In this document: positions 23,261 to 35,292 of the stretch, in pieces | Layout: each line of letters opens with the position of its first letter | Numbering within the stretch: the stretch's first letter is position 1 | The notes under the pieces: model-generated | What the model saw: the letters and a program-made list of their open reading frames with translations, nothing else | What the model was told of the DNA's origin: nothing | Databases searched by the model: none | Program-made: the position numbers and the translations under genes | Assembly: GCA_015680685.1 (NCBI GenBank) | Contig: MNCI01016011.1 | Location: 502,555 to 566,554, forward strand | Origin: Gnetum montanum | Taxonomy: Eukaryota > Streptophyta > Gnetopsida > Gnetales > Gnetaceae | Direction of reading: 5' to 3' | Length of the DNA: 64,000 bases

Positions 23261-24640
23261 AAACCCCACCTTGAGGAGTTGCTCTATTTTTGGGTTTAGC
23301 CACCTTTGTAGTTATCTTCTAGGCTTCATGGCATGATTAGTGTAGATGCTGTGGTGGCATATCCTTGGATCGATTCCTGTTAGTTCTCAATATAAACAAG
23401 CGAAGGCTGTTGACCATTTATTCACCACTTTCAACAACTTTTCTTTTTGTTTAAGATAAAGTTTACCATTAGTGATGACTAATTTTCAATTCTTTAAAAA
23501 TGCATACTCCATTTCGACTAGTAAAGTGTTTAGTTCTAATGGATTCTGCTTGAAGTGATCAGTGATCTCCAACTCTCTCCAACAATTATCATCATGTTTT
23601 GTAGAGAGTTGGGAATGGACTTGTTCAATTTTGTCCATGCCTTTTATATATGCACAAGTTAAGCTCTTAGTTGGCTCCATGCATATTGTGTTGCTATATG
23701 AATTAGCTATCAGCCACTGGGTGCCTTCCTACTTTGTGACAGCTGCATACAGACACCATTGAATATTAACTTCTTGCACACACTGATTGCATGCCTCAAT
23801 GTATGTGCTTTTGATGGATCAAATCCTTTTCACACAATTGCACTTGTTATCATTGTATGTGATGCATGGAATATGCTTCTTCTCAATTTTTCCTAACTAA
23901 TTCTCCTTAGATATTTCAAGAGATAGGTCCCTTATACCTATTCAAGCATTGACCATGCTTAACCAAGCCCTTTCCATGATGATGGGAAATTCACTTTTGT
24001 AGTTGTATACCTTGATTACTAGAAAATTAGTAGGATAGGACCACCTACAAATTATGGTTACAATGTCCTCTACTAATCCCAAAGGAATTGTAATCAACTA
24101 ATTTGCTAATTCTAAAAAGATGTTGCTCTTCTTAAGAGGTGGTAGGCTCCAAGCTTTGTACATATCATGGGAGATGAGGTTAACTCCAGAACCATAGTCA
24201 AGAAGAGCCTTACATGGCTCTTATCCAGGAATCTATAGCAAGATTAGTGGACTTCTTAGATCAAATCATTTTGTAGGAAGGTTGCCAATGTTGATCTAGT
24301 CAGAAATAGCATGAGTTAGCATTACAATGTGGATCCTAGGTAGCACTTGGTTTGAAGGGTGTTTGAAGGTATTTGATGGAGAGGATGAGGGTATTAGAGA
24401 TTCAAGGCAATTAGCCAAAGTAGATTATGAAGGATAGAGAGGACTATTGGGTTGGAAGAAAGGTCATTTTCTTAATTGATTATCTAGACCACTTGATTGA
24501 AAAGCTGGTTGTAAGTGTACAACCCTTATAGCATTTCATTTCTACAGTTGTGGAGGAATTTCACCCTACATAGATGGAGTAGGAGGTAACTAAGTTAGAG
24601 GTGGAGGTGTAGGTGTAGAGGGATGTGGAGGATTATAAGG
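23261..24640 (-). pseudogene. Protease and protease-RT linker of element C
   Basis: Around 24210-24170 on the minus strand the active site reads ALLDYGSGVNLISHDM, with catalytic Asp at 24199-24197. The downstream part includes FPIIMERAWLSMVNAW near 23970. A linker follows (23680-23486, EPTKSLTCAYIKGMDKIEQV...LVEMEYAFLKN), then the start of the fingers near 23300. The D-x-G-S-G-[VA]-N form is shared with A and F and differs from B's D-L-x-A-S-I-N. Stops and frameshifts are frequent. Confidence 0.75.
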
Positions 24641-26471
24641 ATATTGATATGGATTTTTCCCTTGAGTAGATGGTGAATGTGTTTGGTGGTACTCTAGAGG
24701 GTAATAGTGATGTTGAAATGATGCATGACTTGTGAAACTTCTAGGGGAGACGGGTTGCTAAACATAGTACTCATATGGATATGGTTTCCTATAAGGGTAC
24801 TACTATCTTGGTGGTGGCATTTCCCATGATTATGGTTGGTACCACTATTGGTACTATTCATAAGGTTGTGGAGGAGTTTCACTTGGGTAGTACGCTTGTT
24901 GTTGCTAATGGAACTTTGGTAGTCATGTTCAGCTTCTTTTTGCCATCTACAATTATGATCACTATTTTTCTCTTTGGATTCTTCAGCAATTTTTAGAGTA
25001 ATTTGAAAATTTTCATCCAAATAGTCCCATAACTTGTCAACCTTGGCTGAAATGTTAGAAACAGATTTTTGGATAGGCAAGCTTTTTTTGTTTACCATCT
25101 CATCAAGTGGTGACTCCTCTTCATCATAAAATTGGACCTCTTATTTTCTAATGGATGTGTCCCTATTATAATCTTTAGCACTCTCCCTTTTTGATAGCTC
25201 ACCTTATTCTTTTTCTACCTACTCAATTAGCCTTTGAATCTAATGAGATCTCATTTTAGACAACCTCCCTTAGGCATACACCCCAAGGGTTCTTCTTGTT
25301 TCTACCCTGAGCCAATCTATGATGTGGTGAAGTTGTTTCCTTTAAGAGTAACCATGGCCAGGACATCTATGTAGGAGTGAATAGTATTCACCCATGGTGG
25401 CATCTAGGGGTCAATGTACTCCTTTTTTATAGCCTTGGATTTTCCATCTCAAATTAGACACTCTAGAGTACGCTTGATATTTTTCATTGAACAATTCTAA
25501 CATGGTACTCCATCTTCGAATAGATTTTAGTTCTAAGGACCAGTACTAGCTTTCAGCTTCCTTAATGAGTGTCCTTGGGAAAAGCTTGAGTTTCTACCAC
25601 TCATTCTTGATGTTTTGTAAGGCACAAGCATCTTGAAAAGCTTGCAGATTTGTCTGTGGATTAGAGTTGTATCCCCTCTCAAATCTTGGGATATTGTTCA
25701 TATCTAGGCACTTGATCTAACTATCCTTCATATTCCTAGTTGGAATTCTTAATGCCTCTACAATGTTAAGCATACTTTGAGTTGCTATTAAAGGTTCATC
25801 ATCATCACTGTGTTGATGACACCGATGATGGTTTTAGCCACCCCTTTGATTTTGGTGGCCTTCATGGTCATTATGATTTCATCAATCACCTTCATCATGG
25901 TTGTTTTGATGGTGGATTCTATGAGAACCATCAAATGAAGAGTAATTTTTGGAATTAGATGTAGAGGATAAAGAGGAAGGTGGACTACCACTACCACCGT
26001 GGTGTCCACCACCACTCTTACAATTTTGGTGATCTTATCATTAGATCCCTTATTATTGCAATGTTTGCCCAAGTCCCTACTTTGGCTATCACTCTTTCTT
26101 GAACCTAGTTTATGAATAGTTGATTGAAGGGTCAAGTTCACACCCTCACCATCATTAGTAGGGGGTGGAGAATCTTCATGTTGATAACCTTCCAAGGGAG
26201 GGTGCTCATTCTTCTCTTGATCTAGTAGGAACAAGGGGTTAGTGTAATGTTTCCTCTTTGTGGCTTCATGAAGTCTCTCCTGATGTTTATCCCACTTATG
26301 TTGTGTTTCAGTGGGATGATAGTTCCTAGCATTGTACCCATCCACAACGTATTCTTCATGAAGAGTTGTTATGCCCAACTTCTTAAGGGCTTTAATTAGC
26401 ATTCTGGGCATAGATTTATTAGGGGGAAAAAATAATTTTTCCATCCATATCATGCCATCGTATTTGTTCAT
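24641..26471 (-). pseudogene. Gag of element C
   Basis: The ATG at 26471 opens a 227-codon stretch (to 25788) starting NKYDGMIWMEKLFFPPNKSM, matching F's start at 40291 (NNCDGVTWNATL). The N-terminal domain includes ALKKLGITTLHEEYVV. A glycine/serine/histidine-rich linker follows, out of frame here around 25990. The gag core lies in broken frames at about 25700-25200. The 3' part (25098-24694) has VDKLWDYLDENFQITLKIAEESKEKN, which aligns with F's VDRLWDSLDEKFQIV, then a Y/H/P-rich tail. I could not identify a complete zinc knuckle. Confidence 0.75.
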
Positions 26472-26721
26472 CCTAATGTAGGATGAAGGTGAAATTCAAT
26501 AAAAAATCAATTGGATGAGTGTATACCACTTTGGATTTCTATGGGACTAATGGTTTAGTTTTGTCATGCTTATGAGAAGAAGAAGACATTTTGTAAAATA
26601 GAATGAAATTGTCAATGTGCTTTTATAGTTTATGTATAGTGGGAATGATATCAACCTTCAGGTTTGTACAATGATATTAATGGTATTTACTTAGACCTAA
26701 ATAACGCACATCCCAAAGACA

Positions 26722-26742
26722 AAGTCCCTGATAATGATGCCA
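26722..26742 (-). other. Primer-binding site of element C (tRNA-Asp type)
   Basis: Minus strand reads tggcatcattatcagggac right after the 5' LTR. The plant tRNA-Asp complement is TGGCGCCGTTGCCGGGG; most mismatches are CG-to-CA/TG type changes. Confidence 0.85.
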
Positions 26743-26743
26743 A

Positions 26744-27673
26744 TGATGAGTGATGAGGTACCCCTACACCCAACCATACAAATCACAAATTTTTCATGCA
26801 TGACTCGGTTGAATTTCATGGACTTTATCATTTGTAGTGCACTAGCCCTTTAGGAAGTGAATCTAACCTTAAGGTCAATCATTGTCCTTCTAGTTATGCT
26901 TGTGATGCACATTGGTATGGTTAAGTGTAACTAAGGCATTTGATTTTTATCATTTTGTATTTTATATTGTGGGTGCTCGAAATGTAGATAAAAAGGATTT
27001 TAATGAACTAATCTAAATGACTAATTAACTAATCATTTAACTAATCCTAACATAAGTATGCATTTTCACTTTCCGTACATGTCGTAAACCCACGTATTCA
27101 CTACTGGGTGACCAAACTCTACCCTACTGGGCATACCAAGTGATAACACTACTAGGATTACCAAGTGAACACATGTTATGCTTGAAGTGGTCGTACTTGT
27201 GTATTGAATATATCTAGCTTAATAACCTTGTTAACTCAATTGCTGAAAAATAATTGTAAAATAATTGATAATAATTAATAGATAATTGAAATTATTGAAT
27301 GCATAAAAAAAGAGCCAATCTATACAAAGTTTTGCAAGGTTTATTAGAAAGCTTGTCTTTATTACTACACTCACTGTCATGCTCAAGTACAATAATGCTC
27401 GAATAAAGATCCATACACTCAATGACTTCTGCTGCAGGCACTAAAGGAAAAAATTCTAACTTTCGAATAGAAAAAATGCAAAATCTTTGCTACAATTGAA
27501 ATCTGGACTCCCCATGAATGTAGTGGGTAGGCGTGTATTTATATGTGATAGATAGACACCATGTTGATAAGGCATCATTGATGTAGGTTGAAATGTATTG
27601 ACAGGGCCTCATTGACACCGTTGGTTATGTCAACAAGTTCTCGTCACTATAGCCAACCAATGATGACTCATCA
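26744..27673 (-). repeat. 5' LTR of element C
   Basis: A 930-bp copy of the LTR at 14599-15543. On the minus strand it starts TGATGAGTCATC, has a TATA box (plus-strand tatttata, 27536-27543) and ends at the conserved ggggtacctcatcactcatca just before the PBS. Confidence 0.93.
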
Positions 27674-27678
27674 TAAGG
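27674..27678. repeat. Target-site duplication of element C, right copy (TAAGG)
   Basis: TAAGG follows the 5' LTR of C and pairs with CAAGG at 14594-14598. Confidence 0.85.
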
Positions 27679-28240
27679 AATGTTTATTTGTTAGTTGAAT
27701 TATTTTTCTGATATTCTCTTAACCCAAATTCAAAATCTTGTCAATGAGATCTTGTTGTTCTTTAGTTGAGGGATCTCGAGGTCCTTTTTCAAAATTATTC
27801 AACACTAAGGTTTTCCTATCTTTTGCCATTGCTAAAGTGGGTAAAGTGTAGATCATTCTTGCTTCCTTCAAGTCTACATTCAAATGATCTTCTTTTACCT
27901 TATTATATATATTTACTATAAAACTAAGATTGGCAAATGAAAGTTAAAGTTGTTCAGATCTATAATTAATTACTACAATAGCTATTACTAACCAAGGTCT
28001 CCCTAATATAATAGGAAAACAATTAGGATCTTTTACTTCCAAAACAACAAAGTCAATTGGGTATTTTCCTTTTTCTACCTCAATTTTCAAGTCCTCTATT
28101 ATTCCTATGGGTTTTATGTTTGAACCATGAGCCAATGATATTGTTATGTTTACTCCTTTGTTATCTTGTATATCAAGTGACCTAGCAATTTTAAGAGGTA
28201 TGATATTAATGCTAGCTTCTAAATCCAATAGGGAATTTTT
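27679..28240 (-). pseudogene. Protease of element B
   Basis: On the minus strand 28240-27944 gives LLDLEASINIIPLKIARSL, the Athila-style active site D-L-G-A-S-I-N with Gly changed to Glu (GGA to GAA), then PIDFVVLEVKDPN and FPIILGRPWL, the closing strand of the fold. The catalytic Asp is kept but the flanking glycine needed for the active-site loop is lost. The sequence continues with stops to 27679, where C is inserted; B's coding resumes at 14593. Confidence 0.85.
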
Positions 28241-30154
28241 AATTACTTGGCCATTTATTTTGATTGGAATGGTAGGGACTTCAGGATCTTGGTAATTTGG
28301 AATCTCATGATTTTATATAAGTTAATAAAGATTTTCAACCAAATAAACTTGTTTAGGAATTTTTTCCTTTCTTATCCTAGTGCATAATTCCCTTATGTAT
28401 TTAGCGTAAAGAGGTGTGTATTTTACTACTTGTTTTAAAGGGATATGCAAATACAATTCACTAAACATTTTTTCAAGATGGGCTTTAGTTGTAAAATTAT
28501 CTTGTAATTTTTTAGGAAAAGGAGATAAAACTAGTTTCCTAGAGAGTAATGATTGTTCTTTTTCCTTAGTTGACTGATCTTCCTCATTTACTATTTGTGG
28601 CTGAATTTCTTTTTATGTCCCTACCTCATGAGATCTCACCTTCTTTTGGGGTTTAGGTTCAATTGTTTTTCCACTCCTTGTAGTGATGGAATGTAATTAC
28701 TCTTTCCCCTTTCTTTGAGATGTAGGATTTGGTTTAGGTTGGGATGGTAATTCATTTTTTGTTAAGTCCTAAAATCTCCTTTGAGTTTCACTCATGAATT
28801 ATCTACTTTCTTTTACAAAGGAAGTAAGGCTTTGGATGAGTTTATCCAAGTGTTCATTAGTTAAATTTTTAAATGACCTAAAGTTATTTTGAGGATATTT
28901 TTGTTGGTAAAATGGTCGTTAAGGAAAGTTCATTGTTGGTTGGCTCTTAAATTGTTGAAATGCCTTTACTGACTCTTACATTTCCTCTTGATAATAGAAT
29001 AATGCTGGATAGGTTGTTTGGTCATGTTGGGGACTACCACAAATGTTGCACATTTCTCCTTGAATTTCATGAGCTTGTTTTTTAAATAATCATGTCAATT
29101 CATCTACTTTTTTATTTAAATATTCTATTTGTTGAGTCATGTCTTGCATAATATTGGGTTTTGGCCAAAGTTTACTTTGATCTACTAATAAATCTATGAT
29201 TCTTCAACCATCTTCCAGGGTCACATTTAAAATATTTCCTCTACATGTAAAGTCAAAATTTAACCTATAATAACATAATAAGCCTTCTACAAATATTTGA
29301 ATTAATTGATGGGCTGGGAATCCATGGTTTGGATTTTTTTAAGCATAATCCTTTAAATCTATCAAAGGTACTCTCATAGTCTTCATCCTCATGTTGCATA
29401 AAAATCATTAATTACTTCCTTAAGGAATATAGCTTATCATTAGAAAGAAATATTTATAGAAAATCATTCTTAAATTTACCCCATGAACTAATTTGTGTTC
29501 TAAGGATTTGTAGCCAAAAATCAACTTTGTTCTTTAAGGTTGATTTAAAGGAAATCATCTTAGTTCTATCCCCACTTTGAGGTGCTAACATGGGTAATGT
29601 TGTTTCAAATTCTCTTATGTGGGTAATTACATCCTCATCATTTGTTCATTTAAATATAGGTAATAAATGAATATTTTCAACCTCTACATCTCTTCCTTGT
29701 GGAAAATTAATGGTCCCTAAGGTATCATGGATGTTCTTTGATTCATTAACTCCCCAAGGGTTTGTCTTGTGTAGGGTTGGCCAATTGGAACATTGGAACT
29801 CAAAATACCAAAGAATAGAGGAATTGAACCTAAGGAAAATGGGGGAGGTGTATGATGTGAAGATGATCCCATCGTGTAAGTAGAGGTTACTATTTGGGTT
29901 ACTATAGGATTTGGTATAGAAATGAAGACTGGTGGTGGAGTTTGTAAATTCAAAGTACTCACTAGTTGGGTAATACCTCCAATTGTGTTCACATAAGTTG
30001 ATATTGGAGTAGTACTTGGATTTTGAGATCCTACCCTCGGAGTTAAACTCATGGTTGTAGTTGGAATATTAAATAGAGGATTAATAGATATGGTAAAATT
30101 ATGTTGTGTTTTCTCTTTGGGATTTTGTGTTGTCAAAGAAGAAGAAAAAATCAA
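28241..30154 (-). pseudogene. Gag of element B
   Basis: The first open stretch (30154-29717, 145 codons) is a proline/threonine/serine-rich N-terminus. It continues past a stop into the gag core around 29700-29330 (VENIHLLPIFKW, THIREFETTLPML, DFWLQILRTQISSWG). The zinc knuckle lies near 29050 (CNICGSPQHDQTTY), where the last Cys of C-x2-C-x4-H-x4-C is Tyr. The region 28900-28300 is the lysine/glutamate-rich spacer that precedes protease in Athila elements. Many stops are present. Confidence 0.78.
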
Positions 30155-30603
30155 ATCTTGATTTTATGGTTCCTTTTGGTCTTGTTTTTCAATTGCTTTT
30201 GTATGTTTATAAAGGCTAAGAGTACTTCTAGAAGGTTGAATTCATGTTGGTTTCATTTAACAAGAACATTCTTTGTTGGCACATTCATGGGCTACCATTC
30301 CTAAGAATTTACAAACTGATTTAATAACTCCTACTATCATAGCTTTAATTGCAAATTTTTTAACAATTTCAATTGGTTGTATGATAAGAGGATTTTTAAC
30401 AATTTCAATTGTATCATAGGATTTTTTCTTATTTTTTGGATTTTTTAGAGAAAGAAAAACAAGTAAAAGAAACCATTTTTCAAATTACTTAAATATAAAA
30501 AACATAAAATAAAATAAAATAAAATAAAATGTACTTGAAATATGAAATCACAAAATGAAATTAAAACATACAAACTCTTTATGATAATTAACTCTACTAG
30601 CCT

Positions 30604-30620
30604 CCTCGAAAATGGTGCCA
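30604..30620 (-). other. Primer-binding site of element B (tRNA-Asp type)
   Basis: Minus strand reads tggcaccattttcgagg three bases inside the 5' LTR. It is a decayed TGGCGCCGTTGCCGGGG, complementary to the 3' end of plant tRNA-Asp and typical of Athila/Tat elements. Confidence 0.85.
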
Positions 30621-30623
30621 AAT

Positions 30624-31664
30624 TGACGAGCCAGCCAAAATTCAATGTTGGATACCTTTAATCTTTATCTTCATTTCTTTCATTGTAGAAATTGTCACCT
30701 CATTTGTGATTGACTTGTAGGTTGTATACCATGGAGGAATGGTTTAAATTCAAAAGATCATCAAGACATAAAACAAACAATTAGATCTAGTTTCAATTGA
30801 GAACACCATACTTATGATTGTCACCCATAAGTAAAATCAACAANATCTCTATTTCTTCATATCCTTTTTTATATTCTCCCTCAATTTGTTGCATTTGGCC
30901 AAGGAATTTATAAGGACTAGTCTATGACATGAGGAGCCACAATCCATGTGTAATGACCATGGAAATTACTACTCATGCGTAACATCCACTATATCATCCA
31001 CCACCACCACCACCCACATAGGTAACATTCACTATAACATCCATTGCCACCACCCATGTAGGTAACATTCACTATAATGTCCATAGCCACCATGTGGCAA
31101 AAAAACATGCAGCTTCCACCAACCACATGCTAGTAAAAGTTGCAAGAACTTGTATCTATAAAAATAGTTAGGATCCAAGCCTCATTATCTATGTAATTTC
31201 CACTATAGAAAATTTACTATCTCCATCAAGGTAATATGTAGGAAACAATTGCAGTTGCGTGGTCAAAGAATGTGGTTGATAGAGTGACACACCCACATTG
31301 TAGCACCAATGTCCAAGTTGCAACTCCATTACCATAATAAATCCTTAATGTGCATTTCTATTACTACTACAAAAACAAAACTAGAAACTAGAAAACATAA
31401 TACCAGTATAGATTAAGGAATTGGATTCTTGAATTATCACCACATGGCTACGTAGCAACAAAACTCACACCTTTGGTTTGAGTCTTTACTACATAAAAAT
31501 CAATAAACTAATAATAATTTAATAATAATAAACTAATACTCATCACTATAATAAAGTAAAATATAATAAACTAAAATAATTAAAATAAACATTAGTTAAA
31601 TACAAATTAAATAATTAATAATATGTAATTAAGATTTAACAAGTACTAATTTTTTGGTTTAACA
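30624..31664 (-). repeat. 5' LTR of element B
   Basis: A 1041-bp copy of the LTR at 9547-10875. It contains an N at 30844 exactly where about 265 bp of the other copy are absent. It has three 40-bp U3 units (30979-31100) against five in the other copy, and a TATA-like element near 30900. Confidence 0.92.
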
Positions 31665-31669
31665 ATCAT
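31665..31669. repeat. Target-site duplication of element B, right copy (ATCAT)
   Basis: Exact repeat of 9542-9546, flanking B's 5' LTR. The sequence after it continues A's reverse transcriptase. Confidence 0.9.
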
Positions 31670-33640
31670 CTAAGGAATCACCCATAAATCAAAAACTGTA
31701 AAAGATGTTTGGTCATTACTTGGACACACTAGTTATTATTGGCGATTTATAGAGAATTTCTATAATATCACAAAACTATGGATCAAATTGACAAAGAAGG
31801 ATGCTCCAATTGTTTGGACTAAGGAGTATGAACATGCATTTCAACAACTAAAGAAAAAAATCATAGAAACTTTAATTCTATGAGAATCACATTGGTCCAA
31901 ACCCTTCCATATCATGAAAAATGCATCTACTTATGCCTTTAGAGCTATTTTTATGCAATTGGATGACTAAAACCATCCATATTATATCCTTTGCGCAAGC
32001 CAAAGCATTATGGGTGCATAGATCAATTACACCATCACAGAGAAAGAACTGATGGTGGTGGTGTATGCTCTCAAAAAGTTTAGGTACTATGTGCTTGGAT
32101 ATAAAGTGTTTGTGCACATTGAAAATAGTGCCATCTACTTCTTGATGAATAAGTAAATGGTAAGTCCCTATGTCATACAGTGGCTTATGATCTTATAGGA
32201 ATACTTTCTCACAATGGTAGATTGAAAGGAAACTAAGAATGTGGTCATTGACCATCTCTCTTAGTTATGATGGGATGACAAAGAGGAGGAGAGCTCACTC
32301 TTTGAATAATTCCTAAATAAACATCTCTTTTTTAGTGTAATTAATGAATAGATGCCCATAGAATCCAATTGGTATAATGGCATCCTCACTTACCTTCTCA
32401 CTTAGGAAATGCCACAAGATTTAGACTCCATAATGAAACAAAATTTTCTTCATTGGGCAAGCACTTCATGAAAAACAACAGACACCTTTACAGGGTTTGT
32501 GCTAATGGCCTAGTTCATTGGTGTGTCCTTGATGTAGATTAGTTGAACATTCTCTAGGATGGTTATGAAGGCCTTTTTTGAGGTCACTATGTAGGGAGAT
32601 GCATGTCCATAAAAATCCCCATGGTGGAATACTATTGGTCCACAATATTTAGAGATGCCCATCAATTTATCTAATCTTGTGAATGTTGACAACAAGATGT
32701 TGGGATAACTACATGAATGGAGGGATCTTAATTGTGGATTTAATCATTAGAACCCTTTGACATATGGGGCATCGACTTCATGGGTTTCATCACATACATG
32801 TCAAATGGAAAAGCATATATAATTTTTGTCATTAATTAGTGCATAAAATGGGTAGAAGTAATAGCCTTCATTGACTACACATCATCCATTGCTATGTGGT
32901 TTGTACAATAAAATGTTGTGAATAGGTTTGGGGTTCCATGTGCATTAATTTCTAATAATGGAGCCCATTTTACAGGTGCTACCTTTTGCAATCTTATGCA
33001 ACACTTAAGGGTGGAATATAATTAACAATACCCTACCATCCCCAAGTCAATGGTTAAGCAGAAGTTACTAATAAGGATATTACGAAGATCCTAACAATAA
33101 CTATTAGTAAATATAGGAAAGACTAGAGTACAAAATTAAATGATGTTGTCTGGTTATACCAATCAACATGGAAACTTTCTATAGGCTACTCTCCCTATGA
33201 GCTGGTATATGGAAAATTACCAACTTTACCTATCCAATCCAAGCTTTGTATGCTTTCAATAGCTTGTGACTTGGCCCTTGACCTTAGCCTAGCATAAAAA
33301 GAAAGAATAATCAATCTGAATGTGCTAGATGAAAATTGATTTGCAGTCCTATCCTTGAATGAAGTACACAAGACATTCAACAAACAATGACATGACCTAA
33401 GAATCAAAAGGATCAAACTTCAACTTGGAGATAAGGTCCTCTACTAGAACCCCACACATGTTCCTCAAGAAACCATATTCCAATCATTGTGTAAGGGGCC
33501 TCATATAATCAACGAAACCTTTTCTTTTGGGAACATGATCATATACAAAATTGAAACTCCAAAGAAGAAGTAGTTGGTCAATATCTAATAGGTAAAGCGT
33601 TTCCACAAGCCCAAGCAAGTTAGTGCAAAAAATACCTTAA
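31665..33640 (+). pseudogene. Remainder of pol in element A: RT connection, RNase H, integrase
   Basis: Coding resumes with TVKDVW.LLGHTSYYWRFIENF (31690-31760), the same segment C has after its FMDD box. RNase H lies at about 31905-32300 (ITEKELMVVVYALKKFRYY, KVFVHIENSAIYFLMN). Integrase spans about 32475-33640. Its HHCC domain is partly kept (SCECCQ near 32690). The first catalytic Asp is Asn (VINxCIKWVEV), the second is Asn (ALISNNGAHF), but the Glu is kept (NGxAEVTN). The last part matches the integrase tail of F. Dozens of stops, mostly TAG, are present. Confidence 0.85.
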
Positions 33641-35205
33641 TGGATGGATAACCATGCTCAATTTTTTAGATCTCCTCCTTTCAACTCAATCATGGAGGAT
33701 ATGGTCATCCATGCTAATCATATACATGGCTCCTTAATTTTTTTTATTTTACACATTTTAAGTTTTACAAATTATTTATTTTAGACCTTTTTTATTTTGA
33801 AACTTTTTTCTATTTTATACCATTTTTATTTTACACCATTGTTAGTACATTTAAATCTTTCTTAAATATTTTAAAATGTCTTATATATTTTACTTTATTT
33901 TAGTGTGATTTTCTAATTTCTATTAATAAACATGCTTTGTGCCAAAAAGACACAGTGGTGCTATAGCTATTGCTAATGCTGGTTTGTGTTTAATATTTTT
34001 ATTTACTAATGTTTGTTTTCTATTTTTGAATTTTTGTACCAATGATTAAGGTAGGGTTTCTTTTTCATGGGATAGGTAGTGCATCAACAACATCCACCCA
34101 TTCACAAAAATCTATGGTTTTCCTCATTTTAAAAATATGAGATCCCTTTCATTAAATAAGCCTTTAATAAATTTGTGACCTTGGTGATTTCCAAAATTAA
34201 TTCAACAATTTGCATAGGGTGTGACTTCAAGGGAATTCAATACTCTTTGTACTCTTCTACTTATTTGGGTACATGAGTGTTTTCATGGACTTCTTACCAT
34301 TCCATATCAACCATAAATAGGAAGTTAAATAAGTGTTTTCATGGTGTGGTTCACATCCAAAAAAAATATAAAATGGTGGAAATTCAAAGCACACCCCTTA
34401 GACAAATAAATAAGCTATAGTATTTGACTAGAAAGACATGTTACCCATGCATGAAGGTTACCTCTAACCAAGGCCCTTTCTCACTTCCTAATTCTCTTTT
34501 CTTCTTCTTAAGGAATGGTGGTTGTTCTATGGGAGTACTCTGGTGTCTCATGGATGTGGATTGGTTTTGGAGTGGTGATGCAAAGTCACTAAAAGTGGTT
34601 GGTTTTGGTCTAGACTAAGGATGGATATTCTTAGGTCATTTAAAAACAAATCCAAAAGAAAATTCTTATGACCTTAATTCAAAACTACACTCCAAATTCT
34701 CCATCATCCACCCATGCTACCCATAACTCACCTCATTGTCGATGTTCATGTTCTTGTTTGGTGACTTTGTTTGACGTACTTGAATTCTTTGGTAGAATCT
34801 TTTAGGTTTTGGTCCTTAACTTTCATCAACCATTAATCACCTATGGTGCCCACAAACTCCTTGGATTGAGGTTATGCAAGCACAAACATGGCATGTGCCT
34901 GATATGGGGAGGACCCACTTGCATATCTCCTGGTTAGGTTCATTAAGCACATTATCCTTAGGCATTTTTGCAATCAAAATCTTTTGTGCATCCATCTTCT
35001 ACATCTGACCATGTGATCCTTTAAGTATTTTATTTAATTTACATATTCTCCATCAAATTTTTGAATTTTTGATCTTTCAAGGATTCTCTTCAATGATTTC
35101 ATCATATTTTTAGCTTTTCTAGGACTTCATAGACCCCAAATTCATTCAAATATTCCTTGTATTTTTCAAAATATTCAAATTTCAAAATTTTGTTTACAAA
35201 CCTCA
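33641..35205 (+). other. Conserved noncoding interval between integrase and aORF in A
   Basis: No sustained ORF. It contains the family blocks gaaagacatgttacccatgc (34431-34451) and ggggaggacccacttgca (around 34908-34925), both found at equivalent places in F, G and C. The segment around 33690 (NHGGY) is the last trace of integrase-end coding sequence shared with G at about 55505. Confidence 0.6.
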
Positions 35206-35292
35206 TAATTGGGGCCCCATCAATGAAGCCCATGCATATACGAGGCCCTGTAAATGTAGCCCCATTGATGCAGTGTAGAAATACTATATATA
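35206..35292 (+). promoter_or_regulatory. U3-like segment and TATA box upstream of the aORF in A
   Basis: The segment has atacgaggccctg and agccccattgatgcag followed by TATATATA at 35284-35292. A/F LTR U3 has cacgaggccccattgat ahead of its own TATA. Similarity of motif and layout suggests an internal promoter; a relic of an inserted LTR is the alternative. Confidence 0.55.

Larger units (their letters stand above)
14599..27673 (-). mobile_element. Element C: Ty3/gypsy retrotransposon with extra 3' ORF, inserted in B
   Basis: C is 13.1 kb and the best-preserved full-length element here. Minus-strand order: 5' LTR 26744-27673, PBS 26722-26742, gag from 26471, protease around 24200, reverse transcriptase and RNase H 23260-21985, integrase 21900-20790, a 1.6-kb noncoding interval, promoter-like segment 19200-19070, putative intron 18952-18641, aORF 18640-15793, PPT and 3' LTR 14599-15543. 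It separates B's protease from B's reverse transcriptase, and B's coding sequence rejoins across it. LTRs of about 930-945 bp belong to the family shared with A, F and H. Confidence 0.93.
9547..31664 (-). mobile_element. Element B: Athila-like Ty3/gypsy retrotransposon inserted in A, itself hosting C
   Basis: B lies on the minus strand with 5' LTR at 30624-31664, PBS at 30604-30620, gag (30154-28241), protease (28240-27944), then C's insertion, then reverse transcriptase/RNase H (14593-13251), integrase (13250-12430), a noncoding 3' region, PPT and 3' LTR (9547-10875). Without C it is about 9.0 kb. Its LTRs start TGACGAGC and differ from those of A/C/F/G/H, and it lacks their extra ORF. The protease form (D-L-x-A-S-I-N) and the FIDD reverse transcriptase point to the Athila lineage. 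Exact 5-bp duplications prove a true insertion into A's reverse transcriptase. Confidence 0.92.

Noticed and set aside
27231-27422. Hydrophobic 63-codon frame
   Set aside because: Lies inside the 5' LTR of C; noncoding.
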